From Bicyclus anynana (taxonomy: Eukaryota; Arthropoda; Insecta; Lepidoptera; Nymphalidae): DNA of 64,000 nucleotides. Below the pieces are notes generated by a model, which was not told the origin of the DNA, did not search any database, and saw only the letters and a program-made list of their open reading frames with translations. The position numbers and the translations under genes are program-made. This document shows, piece after piece, positions 22,471-32,839 of this stretch (the first letter of the stretch is position 1; every line of letters starts with the position of its first letter). The DNA lies in assembly GCF_947172395.1 (NCBI RefSeq), contig NC_069093.1:5925561-5989560 (forward strand), written 5' to 3'.

Positions 22471-22709
22471 AAATAGAATATGTATAGCCAAATTGAGACT
22501 TCTTACACTTGGCATTTATCTCGCTGTAGGTACAGAGCTGAAAAATTTGGTGTTGCGTACAGCAGCGCCAATAACCTTGCGACCCTCAGGATTTTTAAAC
22601 CCCTCGCTTAGCTCGTGGTTCAATCTTAGAATCACTGTCTAGCATAACAAAAAACTGTTTAACATACAAAATATGATTTAAAATATTTTACAAAAAGTGT
22701 TTGTAACAA

Positions 22710-23018
22710 GAGCCGTGATAGCCCAGTGGATATGACCTCTGCCTCCGATTCCGGAGGGTGTAGGTTCAAATCCGGTCCGGGGCATGCACCTCCAACTTTT
22801 CAGTTGTGCGCATTTTAAGAAATTAAATATCACGTGTCTCAATCGGTGAAAGAAAACATCGTGAGGAAACCTGCATACCAGAGAATTTTCTTAATTCTCT
22901 GAGTGTGTGAAGTCTGCCAATCCGCATTGGGCCAGCGTGGTGGACTATTGGCCTAACCCTTCTCATTCTGGGAATAGACTCGTGCTCAGCAGTGAGCCGA
23001 ATATGAGTTAATGACGAC
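22710..23018 (+). mobile_element. SINE family B, full copy with target duplication
   Basis: Head GAGCCGTGATAGCCCAGTGG (box A) and GGTTCAAATCC (box B). The tail includes GTGAGGAAACCTGCATACC and CAGCAGTGAGCCGAATATG. 11-bp duplications GTTTGTAACAA at 22699-22709 and 23019-23029. Confidence 0.85.
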
Positions 23019-23411
23019 GTTTGTAACAAACTAGCAAAATGATATTTAACGGCTACACAATAGACATAGTCTAGTTGAATAAATTGTTTTGAATGCATAC
23101 AAATAAGTACCACGAGAACGTTAAAAAGTAATAAACGTCACCTGCATTTTGGTCTCCGCATTCAAATAGTTTGAAAATAGCATTTTTGCAAGATGGTGTT
23201 TGTGCTTGTGTTCCAGTTCTGTGAATGTGATATAAGATTTGAAGGCTTAAAATAGTTCCACGGTTAATGGGCTGAATCACCGAGAGGTAATAGTTCGATC
23301 CGTGCAGGACTATGGTCGTATCCACTTATAACACAGTCATATCCGTTTAATTTGAGAAGACCTTTGAGAAGTACTTCTACATTGCTTTCGGAACAAAGTT
23401 CTCCTTAGGAA

Positions 23412-23560
23412 CTTAAGAAGAAGAAGAAATACTTTATTGCACACAAAAATACAATTATAAATTGAAACATTAGAAAACATAAATTAAACTTAGCATTCAA
23501 AGGCGGCCTTATTACTATAAGTAATCTCTACCAGGCAACCCCTGAAACGAGAGAACTTGC
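23412..23560 (-). repeat. LINE-like 3' tail
   Basis: AAGAAGAAATACTTTATTGC then AAAGGCGGCCTTATT, a common lepidopteran LINE 3' end motif; no coding part. Confidence 0.45.
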
Positions 23561-23757
23561 GAAGAAAGAGCGGGAACTTATAGTAGAATGAACTGATAGA
23601 AATCGTCACGTAACGCAAAATCATCAAACATTAACAGAGAGTTTATTATGAGATTGATGTAAATATTCACAACGATGTATTATTTTTTGACGTGACAACG
23701 TTTTTCGATTTCGATTTTTTTTCGAATTCGATGGAACCGGCTGTAAAATTGAAAAAA

Positions 23758-23935
23758 GATGACGTCATGCGTCGTTCCCTCGCTCTAGGGTTGTCAACTT
23801 TTTTTACAAGAAATAAAGTATATTCTAGTCTGTGAAGATTATTAAACAGTATTTTAGAAAAACGAACAGTATTTTATTTATTTAATTCAATAGTTGTCAC
23901 GTTCAACTATAGTCCGTAAACCGAATTTACAGACC
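23758..23935 (-). repeat. Interspersed repeat, family D (minus strand)
   Basis: GACGTCATGCGTCGTTCCCT, GCTCTAGGGTTGTCAAC, AAACAGTATTTTAGAAAAAC and GTTGTCACGTTCAACTAT are the complement of 49955-50145. Confidence 0.7.
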
Positions 23936-25637
23936 ACCGTTTTTTTTTTTAAAAAAGTCGTTAGCTAAACACCAAACGAGTACCAGAGTATCACGAGTCA
24001 TATTAAATTTTTTATTATCTAACAATCACAAATCCTCAAGCTCACAAATTTCCTATTTTTTTTGCTATAAAAACGATTACAGCAAAATAATAAAAAATGG
24101 ATAACTTTGGTAACAGTTTTAAGCAATTTGGGTGTACCTACTAATTCTGTGTAAAGTGATGAAAAATTGTAAATAAATATTTTTGTGTTATGTACAATGG
24201 TTTGTCACTAATGCCAACTATGCTGGTTCCGTGACCTATCGCTATAAAAGTTACAGTTTCTGTAAAGCGATGCTAAAATACTGGAATGATTCTTTACATC
24301 GGCGTGCCTACTTGGCGGGGTTTGAAGCAGCTAGGCTAGTATATTAGACAAGTCATATTATCTGGCGTGGTTTCAAATATTCCAGCCTTTCAAGAGAAGA
24401 GCTTTTTTATTTTAATGTCCTCTATTTGTAAGGATTGTTTATATATTCACCTATCTTGGAAATTTTAAAATGCAGTACTAATGATATAGGTTGATCGTGC
24501 AAAATGTTTACAAAATGTTCTTATTTGTACTATATCAAAATAGCAGGCGACATTGGTTGATAAAAAAACCATTAATTCATCATCCTATACTATAGTGTTG
24601 GACTAAGTAGGGTCGGCACAAAGTGACATCAATCCACTTCAATCATACGTCAATTCATTTATTATATCTATTCCTCATACACATTATATCCTCTGTAAAG
24701 CTATGGTCTCTTGATCGCGCCGCACGAAGAAAATTCTCTGGTATGCAGGTTTCCTCACGATGTTTTTCCTTCGCCGTTTAAGACACATAATATTTAATTT
24801 TTTAAAATGCACAACTGAGAAGTTGGAGGTGCATGCCCCGAACCGGATTCGAACCCACAACCTCCGGAATCGGAGGCAGAGGTCACATTCACTGGTCTAT
24901 CATTAAACAAAATTTCCTAAATTGAACCGACTTCAACGTAAGGCCCCTCAACAAAGCACAACTGCACCGACGGGGTCGTCAAAAGGTATGTCTTCATACT
25001 TACCCGTAAATCACTTTAAAACGAATTCTCACATTACGGTACTGTAACCAGTCATTTCGCAAATGGCTTTTACATGTGAGCACCTGGCTCGTGTCGTCGT
25101 CGGCGCGATGTCGTAACGACGTCGTTGATCCGGCTAAATGACGCCTGAATCTCGGCGTGTAACGTGTACTCCGCTCTCACACTCTACTCCTAATCTAGGA
25201 GTCCGTCGTCACATATTCTGCAGCTGCTATACTTGAAAGAAATGTACAAAATGGGATTTTTATAAAAGACGAAATGTGAACTTTAGTATCAGAGTTATAT
25301 TAATTAAACATTTAACCTTAATTACATCACTTCACACTATTTTTAACCACTCGTTACTACATCAAACTGACTTAATTATACTTCGTATATATAAAATACT
25401 TTAGCTTAAACACTTGTAACAAGACCACAGTCGATACTCAAGGCTCCTAAATTATCAGAGGTCCCAACCGCTTCAGTAAGTTTTTAGTCTATATTATTCT
25501 ATGTTAATCTTATTATAATTGTTATTTTACTTTCTACTTATTAAAAACATGCAATTTGAAATGCGGCGGCGTCGTTACAACGCGGCGACAACAGAAAATA
25601 TTTCAAAATAATGCAGGCGCAGTCGTCGGATATTGTT
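23936..25637. other. No gene seen apart from one SINE piece
   Basis: Mostly AT-rich. CpG-bearing patches near 25080-25160 and 25560-25620 share the word GGCGTCGT but no frame or repeat partner was found. Confidence 0.45.
24725..24902 (-). mobile_element. SINE family B, head half
   Basis: Minus-strand copy from GAGGTCACATTCACTGGTCT back to AATTCTCTGGTATGCAGG; the 3' tail is absent. Confidence 0.7.
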
Positions 25638-25772
25638 TTAACTCTTCAATTCCCATGTCAAGGCTAATAAAGATTTTTCGTTTTTCTTTGGATAACATAG
25701 ATTACAAACACTTAGTTATTACAAAAAAATAAATAAAATGTAAATGAACCACCCCCATTTTTTTTTATGGGC

Positions 25773-25792
25773 GTGTCACCCACAGGTGACAC
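25773..25792. repeat. Palindrome copy 1, GTGTCACC-N4-GGTGACAC
   Basis: GTGTCACCCACAGGTGACAC: an 8-bp perfect inverted repeat with a CACA centre, followed by TGGGCATTG. Confidence 0.7.
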
Positions 25793-25807
25793 TGGGCATT
25801 GAGGCAT

Positions 25808-25855
25808 TGTTGTTTCCTATAAGTATACTTGAGACTATACTTATAGGAAACAACA
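25808..25855. repeat. Hairpin with 20-bp perfect arms
   Basis: The arms at 25808-25827 (TGTTGTTTCCTATAAGTATA) and 25836-25855 are exact complements with an 8-nt loop. It lies just inside palindrome copy 1. Confidence 0.75.
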
Positions 25856-26720
25856 TTTTTCTTATTCTTACAGTAGGAATGAAATGACAGATTCTATAAT
25901 AATGTGTATTTATGTAAACACTTAGAACACTCATTTACTGTGAAAGCTACCAACTTAACAACTAAGTGTAAAGTACCAACACTTTATAACCAACCGATAT
26001 AGTGTGGTGGTTTGTACATACGTATCTTCGTTGAGTGTCGATTTGCGAGTGATCGTCAGCTCTTCCAGCGCTCCTAACCTCAGTAGGGACTTTCAGCATC
26101 ATCTGCAGAGGTAGATTCACAAATTGCCGATCGAAGGCTTGTCACATTTTTGCAAGTAGCAACATTTCACCGGAAAATGCAGTAAGGCTAGTTGATTTTT
26201 GACCATCTCTTCTCTCAGTTCAGACATTCATTTGACAAGCTGCATCTAAGCTAAAAGCAAACTAAGTCATGCTGTTGTCATGCTACTTAGCTACAATATG
26301 TTCTTCAGAAGCTTGACGTAAGGAAGAGCCTAGCTCATTCTCTCGTTCTCAAGTTTTATGAATTGCAGTAGTCCAGACGATTTTCCCGACCAGTACCCGT
26401 ACCCCAACATTCTGCTCTCGTAACTACTCGGAATAATAGTAAAGTATATTTTGTATTACAACATGAGAGCGAAGCATACGACTGGGAAGATATATAATAT
26501 TAGCTTCGTTTCTTCCCTCTATCTTCACCTGTAACAACACCATCATAAGAAGAAAATAAAAAAATATCGCCGGAGTTCTCCTCTGCCTTCAACTATAATC
26601 CAAGGTCAACCAGTAATACATAATAAAGTTATAAAAAACATCACCACATAGCGATAAGGCCAAAATGTAACAAGTTTTTGCTTAGAATGAAGTCAGGACA
26701 ATTTGTTATTGCAATGCCCA

Positions 26721-26740
26721 GTGTCACCTACAGGTGACAC
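26721..26740. repeat. Palindrome copy 2, GTGTCACC-N4-GGTGACAC
   Basis: GTGTCACCTACAGGTGACAC. On its left it carries CAATGCCCA, the complement of the flank of copy 1, so the two copies face each other. Confidence 0.7.
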
Positions 26741-27074
26741 TGCATACTTCCGACGTTGTTACAATAACGCTATAAGTTATTTTTAGAATAAGAAACATTT
26801 GTACTACAGCTTATTTATTCCTTTATTACATGTAATAAGTAAAAAAACAATACTTACGGTCTAGGCATTTATATTTAACTTTATATCGTAAGAGATCACA
26901 CAAACTCAGACTCCTTCAATTTCGCGCTAAACAACTGAATGAATTTGACACATGACATATTGCTAGTGTTATCAAAAAATAAAAATAATTGATAATGTTA
27001 CATATGGGCTTCGAAACAATAATGTCAAATTTGAAAAATAATATCTCCTTCTGGTAAAAAAAAATATTAAACGT

Positions 27075-27094
27075 CTGTCACCTCCAGGTGACAC
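27075..27094. repeat. Palindrome copy 3, adjoining the right TIR
   Basis: CTGTCACCTCCAGGTGACAC runs directly into the right terminal repeat TGGGAATTGAAGAG. The left end of the element lacks an intact copy (it reads only TGTCA there). Confidence 0.65.
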
Positions 27095-27112
27095 TGGGAA
27101 TTGAAGAGTTAA

Positions 27113-28017
27113 TATCTCCTTCCGTTAATAGAGTTGATTTAAATTGTTGATGACTACTCAGCGATGATTGCGTTTTACTTGTGATTTTTCTCAGAACAGA
27201 TAAAAATATTTATTTAGAATTATAATATTTTATATTATTACTAAAGAAGAAAAGTAATTCTCATTATAGTGGAAATACGGGGATAAAAAAACATGGCACG
27301 GTAAGTAAGTAAATAAGGTAAATACCATCATAAAATGAAAATCGGTTCGAAAGATCCAGAGATTAACTACTCATAAGCTCATAAGCTTTGCCACGTTATA
27401 GTATTAGTATAGATAAGAGGATACTTGTATGTTTTCCTTTTATCAATTTTTCCATCGCTACATACTGTTAGATATGTACTAAACAATGTTGCGACCGTAT
27501 CTTGCTCTATAAACAATGTCAAGACATTTCTATTGTTCCGTAATAGGGCATTGTTTGCGACGCGAATTTCACTGTTGAATATGCAAATTTCGTTTCACGT
27601 CGACCTTCTCTGAAAAATATTGCGAAAGTTTACCCAAGAAATTAAAATCAGGAATCGGTTGCCGGTATTTTATGACGGTCCGAATCGTTCGTAAATCATT
27701 TCGTACTTGCAAATGAAAATATTTATGCTGTACTTACGTCCAAGGATTTACGATTAAAAATTTTCGCGCGAATCGAGTCATAAAACTTGTAATTATTGAA
27801 TTCTCGACAATTATTAATATTATTGTTACGAAAGAGATTAAAAAGTTTAAAAATTACAGGAAACAACTGCCAAAGACGAATCTGGTCAAGTGCTTTCCGG
27901 TATGGTGCTGCGTATAAATTAGACGTCCAGCTTTTTTAGGCTCACTACAGAATTGCTATAATACAAAACAGGACAAGCCCGAGTCAGACTTGCCCACCGA
28001 GAGTTCCGCACAAATCA
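27113..28017. other. No gene seen
   Basis: AT-rich; ends with the dispersed motif copy at 27968-28013. The short frame at 27425 is uninformative. Confidence 0.5.
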
Positions 28018-28223
28018 TCTATACTATAATAAAGCTGAAGAGTTTGTTTATTTGTTTATTTGATTGTAAATAAATAATCTAATCTCAGGAACTACTGATC
28101 CGATATGAAAAATTCTTTCTCTGTTAGATAGCCCATTAATTGAGGAAGGCTATAGCTTATATATTATCCCAGTATTCTTCGGGAACGGGAACCACGCGGG
28201 TAATACCGCGCGGCGTCAGCTAG
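28018..28223 (+). mobile_element. Short Helitron, type 1 (TC ... CTAG)
   Basis: Starts TCTATACTATAATAAAG after A, ends GCGGCGTCAGCTAG before T. A GC-rich hairpin (CGCGG...CCGCG) lies just before the end. Non-coding. Confidence 0.8.
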
Positions 28224-29029
28224 TTTTTCATGAATCCAAAACTGTACATCATTAAAATAAATAAAAATCTGTGTAAGCGTGTGCTAATGAAGCCCTTTCA
28301 TATAACACAAATTAAAAAAAAAATAAAAATTATTAATTCAAGTAGGCTTAGTTTAGAAGCACTTTTGAAACGTCAGGTTTGACTATCTGTCAAATAGGAA
28401 GACAGGTTCTGTATATTATAGTGAGGTTTGATAAATAACTAATTTAGTAAAATTGCTTTTGCCTTACAAGCGCAGGTATAAGGTAGGTACTTCATTATAC
28501 GGAACATTGTAATATTTCACTCTATACCTCCCATATAACTCCACAGTCCACGTAATACATTCCCAAGGCGTCAACTGATTTATAGGCACAACAAACTATA
28601 ACATTTTACCCATATCCATTTTGAGCCAGGCCCGAATTTTGATTAAGTGCAAACTCGTTTATGCTAAGGTCCAACTAAGGTCGTTTCTTACGCTACTAAA
28701 CAGTTAATAGTGTTTGCCTGGAACTTTGAGTGACTTATTCGCTCGTTGACGCTGGGTAGACTTTAGGGGTAAATGCATAAGTGTATTTAGTGTTACTGCT
28801 TTGGAAGCAACGACCTCAAGCTGCGATAAATTTTGTACATTATAGGTTAAAAGGAAACCGTACATTCTCTGTTTTTTTGGTGGTTATTTCGGTACATCTA
28901 GATAAAAGAAATCTAGGCCTGTTTGTTCGATATAAGAATATAGGATTGTTTTTTAAGGAATTTTGTTTTATGTGTCTAAATTACTATTTTGGATAAATGT
29001 AACTATAAATTGATAATGATGTATATTTA

Positions 29030-29300
29030 GAGAACCCTGATAGCCCAGTGGATAATGCCTCTGCTTTCGATTCGGAGGTTTGAATCCGGTCCAGGGCATT
29101 CACCTCCAACTTTTCAGTTATGTGCATTTTAAGAAATTAAATAACACGACCACAACAATAAACATCGTGAGGACATCTACATAACTGAGAATTTTCTTGA
29201 TTCTCAACATGTGTGAAGTCTGCCAATCCGCCTTGGGCCAGTAAGGTGGAATTTTAGCCTAACCCCTCTCATTCTAGAGGAGATTCGTGATCAACAGTAT
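29030..29300 (+). mobile_element. SINE family B, diverged copy
   Basis: AACCCTGATAGCCCAGTGGA head and TCTGCCAATCCGC tail; small deletions remove part of box B context. Confidence 0.75.
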
Positions 29301-29617
29301 TATTGTAGTTACAGCTATCTACTACACTGACATGGGTAAACTAAGGTCTTATTTACAGGTCAGCTGAAGACATGACAGGCACATGAGGCTTAACTCTAGG
29401 TGAACATTGTACCGCGCCTACAACCTAATTCGTCTAAACGGCCCTCTGAGACGACGATGTTTGAGTTTTCAGGAGAAGCCCTCAGACATCATGTTCCTAC
29501 AGTCTTTTAGCCTTCTGGCTTGCTACGAAGGTAAAAATCCCATCGGATATTTGCTTGTTGGCAGAGCATGTCGGACTTGCACGGACTAAATCAATCTCCT
29601 CGGTTGACTTTCGAGTA

Positions 29618-29950
29618 ATTTTTTTTATTTTTATTATTTACAAGTTAGCCCTTGACTACAATCTCACCTGATGGTAAGTGATGATGCAGTCTAAGATGGA
29701 AGCGGGCTACCTTGTTAGGAGGAGGATGAAAATCCACACCCCTTTCGGTTTCTACACGGCATCGTACCGGAACGCTAAATCGCTTGGCGGTACGTCTTTG
29801 CCGGTAGGGTGGTAACTAGCCACGGCCGAAGCCTTCCACCAGCCAGACCTGGACAAATTAAGAAAATCTCAATCTGCCCAGCCGGGGTTCGAACCCAGGA
29901 CCTCCGGCTTGTAAATCTACCGCGCATACCACTGCACCACGGAGGCCGTC
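29618..29950 (-). mobile_element. SINE family A, near full length
   Basis: Minus-strand copy: GACGGCCTCCGTGGTGCAGT head at the right, T-run at the left. It contains the short frame at 29809-29991, which is not a gene. Confidence 0.8.
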
Positions 29951-31042
29951 AAGTGAGCACGGAACCACGTAAATCGTCGTACTATATTTAGATATTTTCT
30001 ATACGTTTTTACTCTTCGTTTTCTCTCTTCCGTAACTTTTAGCCATATATTTGTCATTCTTTTGAAATGGCATAGCTACTAAGCCCGGTGATTCCGGTGA
30101 CGCTGCTGCGTGAAGGGGTCTACAGTAATATAACAATAAGAAAAACAACTCATTATCCATCTACTTCCCAGTAACTTCACTGCAAGGCGATGTTTGCATG
30201 TTCTACGTAGCCAAGAACCCATCCGTCTCAATACCCATCGGTCATGTTGCAACACAATGTTTGTAATTCACACCATTCTTTCACAATTCAACTTGCACTT
30301 ATTTGTAAAATATTACTTCATAAAAATTCAACACACGGCCATTTACTGCCGCACACATAAATCCTGTACTTCCGAGCTCGCTCTGAATTTCCGTGCACCG
30401 ATATCATGCCGCGGTTGTGACAATTGCCTTCGTCATTTATACACTGCACAGATATTCTGTTGTGTTCTTATTCTACGAGTACGAACGTTTTATTTTCAAA
30501 CAAATACTATGTGGAACTTACACCTACATACGACATTTCAAAATATTCTAATGGGTTATTTTGTTTTATATTTGTTTATTTGACATCGTTCGTTATCAAC
30601 CCATATTCGGCTCGCTGAGCTCGAGTCTCCTCTCAGAATGACAGGGGTTAGGCCAATAGTCCACACACGCAGAAAATTAAGAAAATTAATTTAATTGGAA
30701 GAAAAAATTCAAGCTGAGTGGGTTTTCAACAAAAACGCACAATCCCTTTGAGTTATAATAAAATAATGCATGGTGGGTTATTTTTCATATTGATCTTTAA
30801 AAGAAATCTGCGATAACATAATCATGCGAGTATTATATCTATCTATTAAGGATTTTTCTAGAAATTCTCAGTAGCAGCCTGAACTTGTGAAGGCATCTTT
30901 GTATCTCTTAAAACACACTGAGCCTTCGATGTCGGTCATAATGATTAACATCTAATAGTAAACCATCACGGAGTCGTCATCCTATGCCCGTCAACCCGCA
31001 TTGGCGATGCGTGGTGGAATTAAACTACGTCTAGTAGCCATA
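29951..31042. other. No convincing gene
   Basis: The 129-codon frame at 30194-30583 reads as low-information Cys/His/Phe-rich sequence and was not accepted. A CCCGTCAACCCGCATTGG tail motif at about 30987, also near 46690 and 57350, marks SINE-like relics. Confidence 0.45.
30594..30690 (-). mobile_element. SINE family B, tail fragment
   Basis: CAACCCATATTCGGCTCGCT and AGTCTCCTCTCAGAATG. Confidence 0.55.
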
Positions 31043-31242
31043 TCTATACTTATATAATAAAGCTGAAGAGATTGTTTGTTTGTTTGATTGAACGCGCTAA
31101 TCTCACTAACTACTGGTCCAATTTAAAAAAATCTATCAGTGTTAGATAGCTCATTTACCGAGGGAGGATATAGGCTATACTTTATCCTCGTACTTCTACG
31201 GGAACAAGAACCACGCGGGTGAAACCGCGCGGCGTCTACTAG
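31043..31242 (+). mobile_element. Short Helitron, type 1
   Basis: TCTATACTTATATAATAAAG to CGCGGCGTCTACTAG, inserted between A and T. Confidence 0.8.
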
Positions 31243-31501
31243 TGAAAAAATAATGATGATGCTGATTATTATCAATAGACAAAAACCACTTACCGACTAC
31301 GTCTATGTTAGCTTTACTTCATAAAAGAACATTGCATTAGGCACATTTTACGAGATACTAGGAAAAATAGAAGTAATGGAATCATTACGACTTTGTTCAG
31401 TTTTTACGTTCATGTAACAAGGGATGGAACTTTCAGTGGGCGTAAGACAAGTGGAATCATTAAGTGTACACATTAATGTAAGAAACCTGTTACGAAAATA
31501 A

Positions 31502-31683
31502 TCTATACTAATTTTATAAAGCTGAAGAGTTTGTTAGTTTTTTTGTTTAGTTGAACGTGCTAATCTCACTACTGGTCCAGTGTTAGATAGCCCATTTATC
31601 GAGAAAGGCTATAGGTTATATATCATCTCTGTATTCTTACGGAAACGGGAACCACGCGAGTGAAACCGCGTGGCGTCAGCTAG
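31502..31683 (+). mobile_element. Short Helitron, type 1
   Basis: TCTATACTAATTTTATAAAG to GTGGCGTCAGCTAG, between A and T, with the ACCACGCGAGTGAAACCGCG hairpin. Confidence 0.8.
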
Positions 31684-31904
31684 TACTCGATAAACGGATA
31701 TGAATTATTTAATTAATACTCATCTCGTTTGCATTTGACATGTAATTAATGTACATATATTAAATCAATACGTATTGTAACATATTTCGTGAATTAAATA
31801 CCAGAGATGGAATTGTATTTCATGTTAAGTATAAATAATTAAACACCGCAAATGCGACTCATATCAAGAGATTTCACCGAATGATGTCAAATTAATTAAT
31901 ATAT

Positions 31905-32256
31905 TAACGAGCTATGTTAGGAGTATCTCTGCGTGATCGAATCAGAAATGAGGAGATCCGCAGAAGAACCAAAGTCGCCCACATAGCTCAACGAGTTGCG
32001 AAGCTGAAGTGGCAATGGGCGGGGACATAGTTCGAAGAGCCGATGGACGTTGGGGTTCCAAAGTGCTGGAATGGCGACCCCGCACTAGTAAGCGCAGTGT
32101 TGGTCGATCCCCCACCAGGTGGACTGACGACATCAAGCGAGTCGCAGGGATTCGCTGGATGCAGGTGGCTCAGTATCGTGATGTTTGGAAGTCCCTACAA
32201 AAGGCCTATGTCCTGCAGTGGACGTCCATCGGCTGAAATGATGATGATGATGATCC
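31905..32256 (+). pseudogene. RTE-type LINE, C-terminal relic with frameshift
   Basis: Reads as LRDRIRNEEIRRRTKVAHIA, then IVRRADGRWGSKVLEWRPRT after a one-base slip near 32015, and ends LQKAYVLQWTSIG, stop. This is the C-terminus typical of RTE-type endonuclease-reverse transcriptases. The 3' tail is an ATG/GAT repeat, as usual for RTE. Confidence 0.8.
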
Positions 32257-32839
32257 GAAAACGCCTAGCTATTATTAATTTATTTTAATAGCCTACCACA
32301 GGACCAGCTGGCCTATTTTCTTACTTTAAGTACCTAGTTACTTTAGTGGAAACACAAAATTACGAACTTATTTATTGTCGATTCTTAAGTCACGTGATTT
32401 CATATTCACTATTAGTCTATTGATAATTGAACAAAATTACTAACCTGTTTGTCTTTGTTCGTTAACCATTATAACGAAAATCACAATGTCAGACAGGCTG
32501 GTTAGTGATTTTGATCAGGAGAGTTCTAGAATTTATAGTTTATTTATAGCCAATGGGCTATGTAGAATTTTAAAAATGCGATTATTATATAAAGGAGATA
32601 ACTATGCTATAATTTCAAGTACTCTCCTTACTTACTTATGTACCTAATAACTTATTTGTACATAGCAGCAGCAATAACCTACCTAGGAAGAAAAATATTT
32701 TTTCTGTCTGATTTAGCTGAACAAAACAATCTTTTCAGAGCAAGTAAAGATATCTTTTTAAACAACTTCAAAACTTATGATAGTATTATCACCTAGCTCT
32801 AATATGTCAACAAAAATATTTAAAGTACCTAATAATACA

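Larger units (their letters stand above)
25638..27112. mobile_element. Non-autonomous TTAA-flanked element with nested palindromes
   Basis: TTAA at 25638-25641 and 27109-27112 flank perfect 14-bp inverted ends, CTCTTCAATTCCCA (25642-25655) and its complement (27095-27108); 1467 bp in all. No transposase frame is present. Known: piggyBac and Kolobok elements duplicate TTAA. Inside is a 20-bp palindrome in three copies (25773, 26721 and 27075). The first two are inverted to each other, with the shared flank TGGGCATTG. Confidence 0.6.

Noticed and set aside
30194..30583. 129-codon open frame on the + strand
   Set aside because: No domain, biased to Cys, His and Phe, no splice signals that extend it, and a second frame stays open across part of it; consistent with chance.
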